Shown here one piece after another: positions 14,062 to 27,100 of a DNA stretch of 64,000 nucleotides; position 1 is the stretch's first letter, and every line of letters starts with the position of its first letter. Origin of the DNA: Lagopus muta (lineage: Eukaryota; Chordata; Aves; Galliformes; Phasianidae); the NCBI RefSeq assembly GCF_023343835.1, contig NC_064439.1:22260933-22324932 (forward strand). Direction: 5' to 3'. Made by a program: the position numbers and the translations under genes. Under the pieces are notes generated by a model that worked only from the letters and a program-made list of their open reading frames with translations, searched no databases and was not told the DNA's origin.

Positions 14062-15420
14062 TTTTTCTGGACCAGCTGAGCCAGACAGAAGGCATAGTTT
14101 TGCCTCAACAGCTGAAGCTCAGAGCAGGTTTGCATCTTAAGACAAGGATCTCATTTTTTCACACACTGGTCATCGCCTGCCTCTTCTGAAGACAGAGCAG
14201 GACTAAATTCAAGACACTGAAGTTCTCCTTACAACCTTCAGCTATTCCAGGATCATTTATGAGGAATGCCATCCTTGTGTACCAGTTCAGTGTCCGATCC
14301 TTTCACACCTGACTGAGTGGACCCGTACTGAGATTTCCAGAAAAGCTCTCTGAGGAGTCTAGCGAAAGAAATTCCCAAAGGGGCTTGAGAACAGTGGGTG
14401 GGATTGCTGGGGCTCCTCACTTCCAATTCGCCAATTTGAGTTTTCTACCTGCCTTGTCCATTTTTTTTCTGTAAAACCATGTGAAGGAGAAAGGGGGAGA
14501 GGTGTTTTGGGGAAGAATAGCACAGACAAGCTGCATGAATACACAGGTATGACCCTGCCCACAATTACTGCAACATATTTTGACAGCTTCAGACATAGAT
14601 TTGAAAGCCGAAATTGCCTCCAATACATAGGGGATCCCTATACAAGAATCTGAGTTTTTTACACGATAGGAGAATAAAACTGATCAGTGGAGAGAATTAC
14701 TACAGTGTAAAACTACAGCATGGAAAGCACTGTGACAATCACTGGATATTCATTCAATTGATATTCCCTGAGGAATTTTAATGAGGATTTCACACTCCAT
14801 AACCACATGCTTTAGATTCTGTCAGTAAAAATGTTAAATGCTTCTGTTAAAGTAATGTGACACTGCTTTTGCTGCACCATTCCTTGCAAGGGAATGGTAT
14901 TTTAGCTAGAGAAGAGCATGACCACTTCTTTTTTTCAGATGTCTTGGCAATGTTTTCTACTGCCTTATGCTGTGGCTGAATCCCTCCGTATGCCACTGAA
15001 CTCAGAGAAAAATCACAATGCCAGTACTGGAATGCAGTGCTTGTGGAAATTCCTTCAGCTTTGCATGTGCAGGTTTCCCCGTACTCTCCATGTAGCTGGC
15101 AACAACATATTGTGTAATGCATAAGGAATGCTTATGTTGGGATTAAAAGAGGCGAAATCCATCAATTTCATACAAAAAGTTCCAAGGTTATACAAATTTA
15201 TTTGCAATTATGGCTACCACATGTTCTTTATTGTTATGATTACAGAAAAAATTAAACTCTTGGTTCCCAGTGCTTAGAGGTAAGCTTGACATTGGCAGTG
15301 GGACCCAAGTAAGAGGAACAAGTAGGAGTTTGGAAATTCAATTTGTATTATTGATTCACTCACTATTCTACCCCATGGTCTTCACAGGCTTCATTTTCCT
15401 ATATTTCTCTTCCACTTTAT

Positions 15421-15500
15421 CTTGTAGACTGTAAGTACTGTCTATAGAAAAGACAGTATCTTACTGTGTGCTTCTACTATGCCTTGCTTAATAAAGAGCC
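15421..15500 (+). mobile_element. Ancient LINE 3'-tail-like sequence
   Basis: The string 'tagactgtaagtactgtcta' followed by 'gacagtatcttactgtgtgc' and 'ttctactatgccttgcttaa' resembles an old amniote LINE tail with TAGATTGTAAGCTC, then GACTGTCTTTTACTATGTG, then a short GCCTAGCAC-like motif. The match is from memory and imperfect, so the assignment to an L3/CR1-like family is tentative. Confidence 0.4.
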
Positions 15501-16132
15501 AAATTCACCAAAGCACCTACATTTACACTACATGTAATAACATAATCCATAATGCAGAGAAATCTTCCTTCACAAACTGAATAACAGGCTTTGTTATGTC
15601 AGACTGCCATCACTTTCCTATGCCTCTGACATCAGCTGCTTTGCAGTGGTTCCCAGAAATGCTGCAATGTTTTCAGACAACATGGTGGTGTTTAAAAAAA
15701 AAAAGGGAAGATATCTTTCAGGTAATCTGTAGCAAATCATTCATTGCTGTGATCATATTTCTGTGTATATGGCATGGCTTGTTTCTTCTGCTTTGATGCT
15801 TAAGATAAATAATCACAAAGACTAAGCAGAGCTCTGTGACCTCCTTGATACCATATATGTTTAGTTTTATGCAATTAGTTTTTCCATAAAAGCTTAGGTC
15901 AGACCACTGCAACCTATCACTCTGTAAAGTTGAACTGAAATTTCACACTGGAGCTCTAAATTCCTACTTGGTGTAATTCTATTTTTAAATGAAATTACAC
16001 AAGAAATGAATGTAGCCCAGCAATAGAAAATGACTATCAGCTACTTTGAGTTTGCAAATATTTTCTATTCCTTCTGAAAGGGAAAAGACTTTCATATTAC
16101 GGACTTTAATATCCTGTTGCGGTAACTAAAGT

Positions 16133-16341
16133 CCTTTACTCAGAGGGCAATGAGGCACCAGCATCTGCCCAGAGAGCAGAGGGTTCCCCATCCCTGGAGA
16201 TGCTCAGGGCCAGGTTGGATGGGCCCTGTGCAGCCTGGGCTGCTGGGTGGCAGCCCTGCCCACGACACAGGGTTGGGGCTTGGTGAACTTTAAGGTCCCT
16301 TCCAACCCAAGCTATTCTGTGACTGATTTTACGACTCTATG
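16133..16341 (+). mobile_element. CR1 LINE 3' end
   Basis: About 210 bp of CR1 3' region, GC-richer than its surroundings. It contains 'catccctggagatgctcagg', 'ggttggatgggccctgtgca' and 'aaggtcccttccaacccaag', and ends in decayed octamers near 16340. It is 5'-truncated. Confidence 0.85.
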
Positions 16342-19300
16342 AAAGGGTGAATCGTGGTCCACTTCATTTTCATTTCTGTGAGTGGAAACAATTTCTAATC
16401 AGCAATAGCAATATAGCAATAGCAAGCCAGTACAGTATGCAGCCTACAGGCTCATGCCATTCCATGCGCATCCTAGGTGTCTGCCCTAAAGAAAAGGATG
16501 ACAGCTCCGGCCCAGGGGATTCACTCTCTCACCGGGAAGCAGCAGTTGCTCTTGTTCTTCCCTCACAGCTCTCCCTCAAACCAGCTTGCAAATAAGCATG
16601 TGGGGAGCTCGGTCCTCTGCATGGCCAAGTGAGATTAGAGACTGCATTTCATTTGTGTGGTCCTTCTGGCGAGCACCCACTGGAGTGAATGATTACAGCA
16701 AAAGTCAATTATTCTTCCATTAAAATAAACTGTCTTTTTTGAAAAGGAATCAACAAAGCACATATTCTATGCAAAAAGTCATTAAACAAATTTTAGTTCA
16801 AAAGAATTTATCAGCACTGAAAGACTCAAAGAAAGAGAAGAATTAGAGAATCCATAGCCAGTCAAAAAAGAATTAAAAAGAAGAGAGAGGGGGAAAAAGA
16901 GAAACTCTTTTCTTCTGAATGCTTTTCATAGGCCGAGGAACTCAAAACGACCATGAAGAAGAAAGGGAAATTGTGGCATCTGCACTAATTGGCATTATGC
17001 ACTTTAAACAAGAAGCTTCAGTAACTGCAAATTTAAATATCTGAATTTCTCCTCTCCATCCTTCTTCCTTGCTATTCATGGGGCAGTCACCATTATTTGC
17101 AAACAAAGATAAAAAACAGTATTTACTATTGCTGGAAAAGGCAGAATTATGAATGGATTCAAAGTGAAACACTTTGTAAAAGTTTCATAGTACAACCCAG
17201 AAGGGAGTTGTACGAAAAAGGAATTTTTCATTCAGTCACTAAAGAAAAAGGAAAATAAAATGCAATCAGTTGATTTTGATCAAAGGAGGCATTTTATGGC
17301 TTTGGGAAAAATAGAAATTTTTTTTTAGGATCAAGTTAAACCATCATGATTTTTGTTTTCATTTTAAAATCTTGTGTCTATATACTGGACCATTCCTATA
17401 TAATAAAAAGAAGTCTATTTTGCAAATGTAAAAAGCAAACATTATAGCATTTCTAGAATGATTTTTTTTCAGAAAATTCAGGAAATATATTCTTCTTTAC
17501 TCTCTCCTTAATAATACCTGCTTTACAATTTAATCTGCCGATTTTATTTGTGGATGATTCATACAAAACAACAATATCACAAAAATGTCATCAACTTCCT
17601 CTTTTTTTTTGGAACATGACTTTTATTTTAAAAATGATTGTTTATTTGCTTGCTTTGGCTTGGCCTTGGTTAGTTGAGTTCAACTAGGCTGAATTCCAAT
17701 GACTTATATGTCTTTCTGGAAACTTCAGAGTGCCTTTCTGATGGGTTTCATGCTGAGTGCTAAAATCTCTCTGCACATGAGGACAATTCTACCAGACAGG
17801 TCTGCTGCCTCTGAAAGGTGTTCAAATGGAGGACAAACTCCTTCAGAGCTTTTCCTAGTACACACTGAAGTTAACCATCCCAGATTTCAGGACTTAGGTC
17901 TGTGTTATGCTTATCGCACGTGTGAGGAGACATCAGCCTTTATGGCTGACAGTAAAGTGTGGAAATGGGAAAGACTGCCAGTGGGGAATGGACAGCTTCC
18001 CTCCCTCATCAGCACTAGCATCTCTTCCAGATACCTTGGCAGAAGAAAACCGAATTTCTGAGCAGTGGTAGAAGCAAAGTAGGCACAGAAATATAAGGAT
18101 AACCATGTTACTCCAAAGGGCCACTTGGTTCTGTCTTTTTGCCTCTCATTGTGGCTAACATTTATTATCTCATTTATGCTCAGAAAGCATGTAAACAAAG
18201 TCAGAAATGCAGTAATGTTACCTTGGCTTCTAGCACCCTACAAGTTCCACCATTTCCTGAACCAGAAACGGAATCCTAGTGTTTTAAAGCCTCTAATGGA
18301 TTTTTCTTCTGTGGATTTCCCTAATCCCCTTTGAAGTCATGTACACTTCTGGCACCTTCAGAATCCTGTGCTAATGACACTGACAATTTAAAAACTCATT
18401 TTACAGAAAAAAAAAACCTTTTATTTTTGTCAAACCTGCTACTTCATATTCTTATTTGTCTCATCTTGCTTGCACCACTTATGATTTACAGACTTCTAAT
18501 CCCTCCTTTTTCAGGCATCTCTTTTCTTACCTAAGATCTCAAGTCTGTTCAGTCAATCTTCATCTGGAAACTATTTCATAACTCTCAACAACCTGTTACC
18601 CTTTTGTAGTTCTGCTTTATCCTATTGATACATTCATTAGGGATAAGACTGCATGCAGTCTTCAGGAAGTATGCAGTGCTGTGTTAATGGTTTCCATTTT
18701 GTTTTCTACCTTTCTTTTATAACTTCTGCACATGATGATGGGCAAGCTGCCCTAGATGGCTCTGCTTAAGAACGTCCTTGCTGGCAGGGAGCACAAGAAG
18801 CTGAAAAGTTCTTAACTGAGCAAGCTCTGCTCAGTGACATTGAAGCATCTATGTTTTATCAACGCAATTTTACTGTGAAATCCAAAATGAGGCATCATAC
18901 CATCTACAGTGAAAATAGTTAACACTATCTTAGCTGAAAATAGGCACGTTTTAAAGAGTGTTTTTAAACTACTTAGTATAAAATGCAACAATCTTATACC
19001 TTGTTTATCAAACTAGTTACTGTCTCATCTATACTGCTGTTTTAAATTAACGAGGGAAAAAAAGAGTGTAATAAGATATTACTCAAAAATAATTACTTCT
19101 TTCTTAATCACATGATGATTGTGATTGTAGTATTCTTGTCTTCAGAGCGTTTATTTCCATCACCTCAGAGTGCAGACAGATCAACTTGCAGTATAAAATC
19201 CAAGGAGGATTTGTGGAGTGTACACCCGGTGCACTTTCCTCATTACCCTTCCTCTCTTCCTCCTCTGGGGAGATTACTGACAATGACTGCCCTTCCTAGT

Positions 19301-20835
19301 GAAGGGAATCTCTTCTTTTTATCTTCTTCACCTTCCCCAAAGCATCCATGAACTCTGAATCACAATCTGGTCCCATTTGTTTTATTTATAAAATATGACA
19401 AGCCAGTATAAACATTTCCTGTTTCAAGAAAACTAAGTTTATGATTTAGAATGGGGTAAAAATATAGATTAGATACTGTCAAACCTAACTTTGAAGTTGC
19501 CATATTTAAGTTAAATATTAGTGAAATCAGGATCCTTTGTTTGAAGTAGGAATTGATAAATAAAGCTACAAGAAATAACAAAAAGCAGATTCAAATACAT
19601 GATGTCTACACATATTTGCTTAGGCCAGACTGCTTCCCAACACTCAGATCCAAAGCCATTTCCCTCCCCTTCAACATTTTCACTGGCGAGAAACCTGGTT
19701 GTGCAAGCCAGAATAATGCCCTTCCTAATCTGCACATCTTTTAGACCACGTCTAAGGAGGTCAGAGCTAGCTTGTGGCACAGTGGTCAGTGTTAGGTACT
19801 GGTGTCATCTCTGACAGCTAAAGTTTCTATGCAGCTTAGCCACAGGAACAACTAACTATGCTCTCCGTCATAATCTGAATGAGAACATATTGGTGTAGGA
19901 CGAAGGGAGCTGTCAACATGTGGCATGCAGCTGTGCAACTTACCTTCCACTCATGGAAAAACAATCAGCTCTTCTGTAAGAGAATAACAACTTGAGGGTG
20001 AAAGTAGTTGTTTTCTATTGTATGTCAAAGTCATTCCCAAATTGTGCTGTTTCCTTTAAGGTAGTTTTGGCTAATAGCCAAGAGTGAAAATATTTTTAGA
20101 ATAAAGCTGTTTGATTTATCTATAGAAGGATAAGTTTCAGCAATATTTTTTTAAGGAAACCTCAGAAGAATGTTTTGAAACTGCTAAAACACCTTTTGCC
20201 TCTTTTTTTCCCAACTTGTTTTTGCATTTCAAAATTGAAGTTCATTTATAGTTCAAGTGTAAAAGTAAACATAAAATGCATAGGGTCAGAATTGAAACAA
20301 ATCACAATTATCATATTGCAAACTTTCAGCTAGTGCACTCTAATTACTCATTGAATAATTATTTCTGTTGCAAAATTGTGTTCTGATTTTCTATTCTGAT
20401 TTTAGACAGGAAGACTTCTTGAATTCTCCCAACATAGGCAAACTGATGCCTCTCTCCTCCAGCTAAAATCTTAGCTCAGTCTTACTCATTCCCAGGTGGT
20501 GTCTTAATGCATGATGTAAAGGAGATGACAATTTGAGGTCTCTGTAGAAACACAGAAACCCTGAAAAAAGAATCCTGACATTAGATGTTGAAGTGATGCA
20601 CACAGAACGTCAAGATTTACAGCAATCTGATATCTAATTTCAAACGTAGGTTCCAAAACCTGACCCTGTTATATGGACATTTCAGCAGGACATAGATTTG
20701 GCCTCAAATTTCTGCACAGAAGTAGCAATGATCTGGGGGATTTGCAACACATTTCTTTTTAATCAAAGCAGTCTATCCCACCTTCGTCCTACTGCTGCTG
20801 CCCCTGATGTTACCATGTCACTCTTCTTGTTCACA

Positions 20836-21100
20836 CCACTATATTGGTTTTCTCTGAAACTGAAATTTGAGATTAGAATTTTACCAATAACTTTCAAGGT
20901 TCTTCAAGCCTTGACCCCTCTGTTCATGCATAACCTTGTCTGCATTTATGTTCCCTCTTGTAACCTACTTTCTGCTTCTCTTTTATCTCTGCTACTCATC
21001 ACTTTTCAAGATGACCGTGTCAAAATACGGTGCTTTCACACAGCTGGTTTTAGCATGGTGGAACTCAGTTCCTCTTGAAATCTGCAGATTTGGGAGATAA
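20836..21100 (+). mobile_element. Ancient L2-like LINE reverse-transcriptase C-terminal remnant
   Basis: The + frame that opens at 20698 translates, from residue 47, to a sequence patterned like the C-terminal domain of L2-type LINE polymerases: PLYW-x7-KFEIRILPITFKVLQALTP, then a YVPS motif. The next landmark, a Trp-Asn-Ser-x-Pro-Leu-Glu-Ile block, is present at 21059-21082 (WNSVPLEI) but in another frame, so a frameshift lies near 21055. A stop follows shortly. In birds this clade is long extinct, so the remnant is old. The first ~46 residues of the open frame do not match anything I know. Exact family (L2 versus a relative) is not resolved. Confidence 0.6.
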
Positions 21101-24100
21101 ATTCACTCCCTCTGTCTCTCCAAGATTTCAATGGTCTGTCTCACAGGGCACAAAGTATGGTCAGGCCATGTGATATGGCTTTTATTCCCACAAGACCTCC
21201 TCCCCCTTCCATTTTTTACAGTTAGGGCATGCAGTGTAAAAAAATCAGAGCCCACAGCAGAATAAGTGGAATCATCTGAGACTCACATAAAGGTCACGTA
21301 GGTTACTGCTTCCAAGGAATCTGTGATAATGCAGTGGCTGAGAGGGATTAGTGATCCGAGACAATATTTCTGCTCTGTGCAATAAGGAAGAATATTAAAT
21401 TCTTAATAGCAACTCAAATTCTTAACAGCAACAGTTCACCTTTTAATGTGCTCTTCATCATACAGTTTGTGAGTGCTGTGTGCAACACTGGGTATGCAAT
21501 ATTCTTCTCTTCTTGTCTTCCAGCAAAGTATTTGTATCCCGTTACAGCAGCTGCTGTAACAGCCTAACTCTGCCACGTTCCTCTGCTAAGAGTTTTCCTC
21601 CCACACAGATAAATTTGAAGACATTTCATGTACATTTAAGAATTAATTCCTCTTTGAACACGTTGTCATTTAAAAAAGCGTGCCTTGTTTTTGAAAGAAA
21701 TGGTAAAGTGGTAGTTTCCACACTGTATTAATTTAGCTTAGAAAAACACCTTTGTTTGAATTATATTATTGCGTATTTTAGAATACCCTGGAAACAGCTG
21801 CACCATCCATGGCTTTCTCAAACTATCAGAGCAAAAAACCTCCCCACGTTTTTCTTGCACACTGTCTTATTTTCATCACACTTTTAGATCAGTTTCATTC
21901 ACATTATTAATGTTATGACCCCAACACCTATTCCCAGCAGTCAAGCAGAAGAAAAACGCTAGGCCTTTAAAATGTTATTACTTACTGTAATAATTGTTTG
22001 CATTACAGCAGATTTGTGAATCAGCACAATTAGACCTGAATTTAACAAGATGACTTCTCCAAGACTAACTAGTCCTCACTGTTCATTATATCAAGTCATG
22101 ACTTAAAAAATTAATGTGAACTAAATTCTAGTACTTTGAATATGCTATTCTTGCCTTTGTCAAAGTGTGCAGTTTTCTTTATTTTTTACCATATTCCACA
22201 GAGGAAAGATTCTAATCTAGGCCAGGAATGAAATGTATAACTTTTGGGGCAAAGTTTTCTCCGGGCAGGAAATGGAGACCCTGGTGTGGCTGAAGAAGTT
22301 GACCAGAGTGTCATGGGGCTTCAATTAAAAAAAAAAAAAGAATTTATATTTGTGTTCTGATCTTAACTTCTCTTAGAAACAGCAGCATGTTTCTCTTTCT
22401 GTCAGCAAACACTTTTCACCTGATGCCAGCTTGTCATCAAATAAATCAACTTTGGAAATCTAGCGGTATGCAAAGAAAACTTTACCTTTTGCTTCCAGAT
22501 TTCTGGTAACTCTGAAATGAATTTAAACAACTGATAGAAATAGTAACTTCTATTCTGCAAAAACAGAATACAAACCTCAGTTTCAGCACTTTCTGGAACC
22601 CAAACAGAATATTGCTTTCAAGGGTATATTTGGAAAATCAGCACTCTTTCGTTTCATTTTCCGGCTGTGCAGTGCCCTGAGTGGTGTGTACCATTTTCAG
22701 GGTAGTCAAACGTCTGTACTGATACAACAAAGCCCAGACTTGCATTGAACTTTATCAATTTGCAAAGTCTCACAGGCTCAGGTGATACAGGCCTTTCAAG
22801 GAACAGTTCAGTTAAGCCTTGCCTTGGCAAGAACAAAGACTTTATAAATGTTTTTCTCTTCATACCACACTTCCCTCCTAAACTGACTGCCACGCCATTA
22901 CAAATGAGTAGGAATTGAAATGAATGGAATTCAGAATAGCAACCATACCTGAAATGTGGATTTTTGATGAAGGGAATGAATCTTTGTCAGTCCCACTCAG
23001 TTGTTTCTTACTTTATAAATACAATTGAGCTCTGCTTCCAACATTTGTTTTCTGAGCACTTTATAGACCTCTTCAATGATGTTGTCCAGATAACCAGCAA
23101 CTGTAAACATATCTTAGGATCATAACACCCCATGGCATAAAGAACAGCTCCAGGAATTCTTTTTTCCTCACTCTTTTCCAGATCTTCTTTTGTGTAACAT
23201 ATGGTCATTATTATTTCTCTTTCTGTTTTCTATTCCTTTTATCTTTACCCAAAGTACTTCACCACCACATATTTGCGCTGTCAAATTGCACCATGGAGGA
23301 ATTATACACACTCCTGGAATGCAGGATCATCTCTTCAGTTCTTCATCCTCCCTACCACTTCCAGATAAATCCTCACTTTTGCTGACATTCCACTTCTGAG
23401 AATCATCTCAGAAATGTCATGCTTTCTCATTCTCCCTAAATCACAGTCCTTGTAGGTCAGTATTATTTTCATTTCTAGTGCTTTCGTTTTGTTTTTTTCT
23501 TATTTTTCATTTCTAGTGCAATATTTTCATCCAACAATCCTTGTAATACATGACATTCTTTAATAAATTTGGTACAAGCAAGCACTTCAATCTAGACTAA
23601 AGGTATCCTCCCACAAGACTTCCAGTGCTCATTCCACCACCAGTCTTATATTTTGTTGTGATACCAGTACCAACCACTTTTTTTCTTCCAGATGGAATCT
23701 CTGCAGTGCAAAAAAGTTTTTGGAGACATAGTTCAGATTTTCGTTCCTATCCTTATGGGATCAAGACCCTCTCCTAGGAGAACTATGTAATCCTTCATTT
23801 TCATAAGTACTCTACAAGACAAACACTTGTCTGTCAGTTATTATCAGATACTCCGATATAAATTTTAAAATCAACAATACTACAATGTAATGAAACCTAA
23901 GATCTGTTTCTAATTCCTGTAACAAAAGCATCAACTGGTTTCCATTTACTATAAACTGCTATACAGGGTAGACAATTTATTGTCAGACTCGTTTGCTCAT
24001 TCTGGCTACAATTAATTTCTGAGATTTCATCATTATTCAAATAGATCTTCCAGTGTAGACATATATTTTATTGCAATCTTATCATAACTGCTAAATAAGC

Positions 24101-27100
24101 TAAAGTATTTCATCATAAATATTCTCTATCATTTGCAATTACACTGCAAACCTAATCTGAGCAATAAAGCAAGAAGCATTTTACTCAGATCATACATTCT
24201 TCTGAAGCAAAACTTGTTTATCAACGATCTTGCTATGGATTTTTTTTTCTTCTTTTCTGTGAGATGAGGTTAAAGGAATGACAAATTCACTTTGGAAAAT
24301 ACACTTCTTCTGAATATTTTACCCCACTTCTGGTCCCAAGAGCTATGCCTTCAATGCACTTGGAAAGATCTCTATATTGGCAACAGGAGTGTGTGTTTTA
24401 ATTTGAACAAAACAGATATTATAGAAGAATCTGCCTATAAAAGCAATACGAAGCCTTTGAGGTTCAAGAGGCCTTTATTATCTTCCTAAGGGGACTGTTT
24501 CGCTCTGGCATGGAAAGTAATTTATACATAACCAGCCATCTTTATTTTCTTAGGAATAATTCTTTCTTCCTGTTACAGTTTCCCTTCTTTTGCTGTTTTC
24601 TCCCCTGTGCAGTTTAACCTCTTTGTAATATATAGTTACAAAGCATTGCTTGCAACATTAATTTCAAAGAGGTTTGTCAACCTTCTTTGAAGGTGGTATT
24701 AGTTCAGTATATGCAGTATTTCTCCTGAACTAAGATTTTTCCAAATTTAGTTAGCTATTTTTATCAAAGATGAGCCGAATTGCCAACAGTACAAGAAGCA
24801 GAAAGACTGGGTCTTGCAAACTGAAAAGAAACAGACCACAGATGACAGTCTGTGTTGTGGCTTGTTGCAAGCTGTATATGCTCATGCTAGATGTTATCTC
24901 TCTGTATAATATTCATCAGGACACTTCTTCTACTCTATCTTTACTTATATGGTTTAAATGTCAGTCTAGCTGGTACAATAAAAGGCCAAAGTGGCAAGTA
25001 AAAAAGGCCTTCAGAAATGGTCTTACATGAAAGAACCGATGTGAAACTTACATTTAAGAAAAACAAAACTATTTTTTAGAGCAGCCTGGATTCATCTGTG
25101 AATATGATTAATCTCTTGGTTGCGATTTAGTAATTGAAGTTGGAAAGCTGAGAGTAGAATTTAGTGAGTGGTAATTCTTACGCTGAAGGACCTCTTAACC
25201 AACTTGTACAGGCCCATATAACTACGGGAGAGGAGAATATTATTTTTCCAAGGTTGTCAGTTATCATTATTCAGCTTGAGTTTGCAACAGGAAGCCTGGC
25301 ATTTTCTCTTTCTTACATTTTCTTCAATAACAATGCTTCTGTAATTTAACATTCCCTCATTACTTTGATAATGATTGAAGCAGAATACGGCCTACTTTCC
25401 TTTTTCTCTAAAAAGCTGTTTTGTATCTGCAGCACAGAAAACAAACCATAAAAATGTGGTTTTGTCAGTTTTATCCAAGTGGACAGAACTTACAGACGTG
25501 TGGGGTTAAAGGTAGAAATACGTTCAATCCATCATCCAGTTCTAGTTTTCAAGTGTTTGGCTGTTCAATTTTGCAAGCACAAGACAGCAATTATATGTGG
25601 AAATTGAGAAATTAGAACTCCTAACAAGCCCAAGTATTTGCATAAGGGTATAATTTCAGAGGGGGGGATGAGGTAGGGGGGAAAGCCACTTTTGAGGTGA
25701 GTGAGAGGACAAGCAAGGACTAAAATATGGTTTGAAACTGTACCTGCCAAAGATAGAATCTGTTAAATGCTTGCTGACTAGAACCCCTATAAATGCATGA
25801 GAGAGGCTGGTGGTTCTAAACAATGCCCTAAAAATAAATAAGCAGCTCTCCATATCTTCATAGGAAGCTGACTTTGAGTCTGTAAACATGTAGTCGTTCC
25901 TCTGCATTTTTTAGAGTTATTATTCTGCTCTGTAGTGATATAAAGTCAGTGAAAACCACCAAATTTAACATTCCAAAAACACATATAGTAAGCATTTAAA
26001 ATGCAAAAATTGCGTTAGCTGCAAACAAATACTACATTTTATTAAATTCAGAACCATAATCTTGATAAAGGGTTTGATCTTCAGAAGGAAAAACACATTT
26101 TGTACTAATAAGAAACTTCTGTAGCTTTCCAAGTAAAAATTTGCACAGGTTTTTTATTCCAGGACTGATTCACCATCCAAAAACCAAAAGCCAAAGACTG
26201 TTAATGAGGAGCATGCATTTGAATGCATGAACACACAAAACAAACAGGCCTTCTACACTCCTCACAACATTTATTCACTCCCTTGACTGCAGTAGCTTTA
26301 GTCTCAGTCCCTGAATTTTGGCCTGGAAATCTCAGTTTCATCTCCACTAACTGAAAAACTCAGAATATGCTCTCCTTCCATACCAGCAATAGTCACAGAA
26401 AACTTGTTGCCTTTAGTCTGATCAAAACATCACTCTTCAGTTTTTCCAAACTGAAACTATTCGTTTTCTTCTCATATCTTTTTCTTTCAGTGTCAGCTCT
26501 CTCACTCTACCCTTAATCCATGGATGAAATTCACTTGAGAAACATGCACCCTTCTCAGTTGCGAATGAATGAACACCACCATAAACGAATGATCCACAGG
26601 CAAACACTCATGCACATTTAAAACCAAAAGCTCTGCTAAGCAGGGGTTCTCTGCATCCCCAGATCTTCAAAGCCTCAATTTTGCTCAGAAAAAATGTAGT
26701 GAATTCAGAGTAAGACCTTACAAGTTCCTCCAGCAATACTTGCTGAAATCTGATGAGCTTTTTCTATAGATAAGCAATTGTTTCTCTACTAATCTTCAAA
26801 ACACATCATGGCAACGTGGAACTCCGGGCTATGGCAGAATTTTTAACTAAACCTGCCAAAACTCAAATATTTTAATTCATTCCACCCAGGTGAAGGATTT
26901 TCCCTTGCATTAAATAATTTTATATGGGACCCTGCTCTCTTCTTATTTTTTAATATCACTCTCTTGAAAGGGAAGGAATGAAAAAAGTGTTGCTATGATG
27001 ATTTGGAGACAGTGAATTAAGTAGAATAGTTACATTAAAACTACTTACACACTGACTGTGCATAGCTGGCTAGGAAGAGAGCTGGCATTGGGCATCAGAA

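Larger units (their letters stand above)
12942..20697. other. Intergenic, no recognisable gene
   Basis: AT-rich sequence carrying the CR1 at 16.1 kb, an ancient LINE-tail-like fragment at 15.4 kb, the ATAA repeat and the E-box inverted repeat near 14.05 kb. Short open frames (up to ~120 codons) have no protein-like features. Confidence 0.6.
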
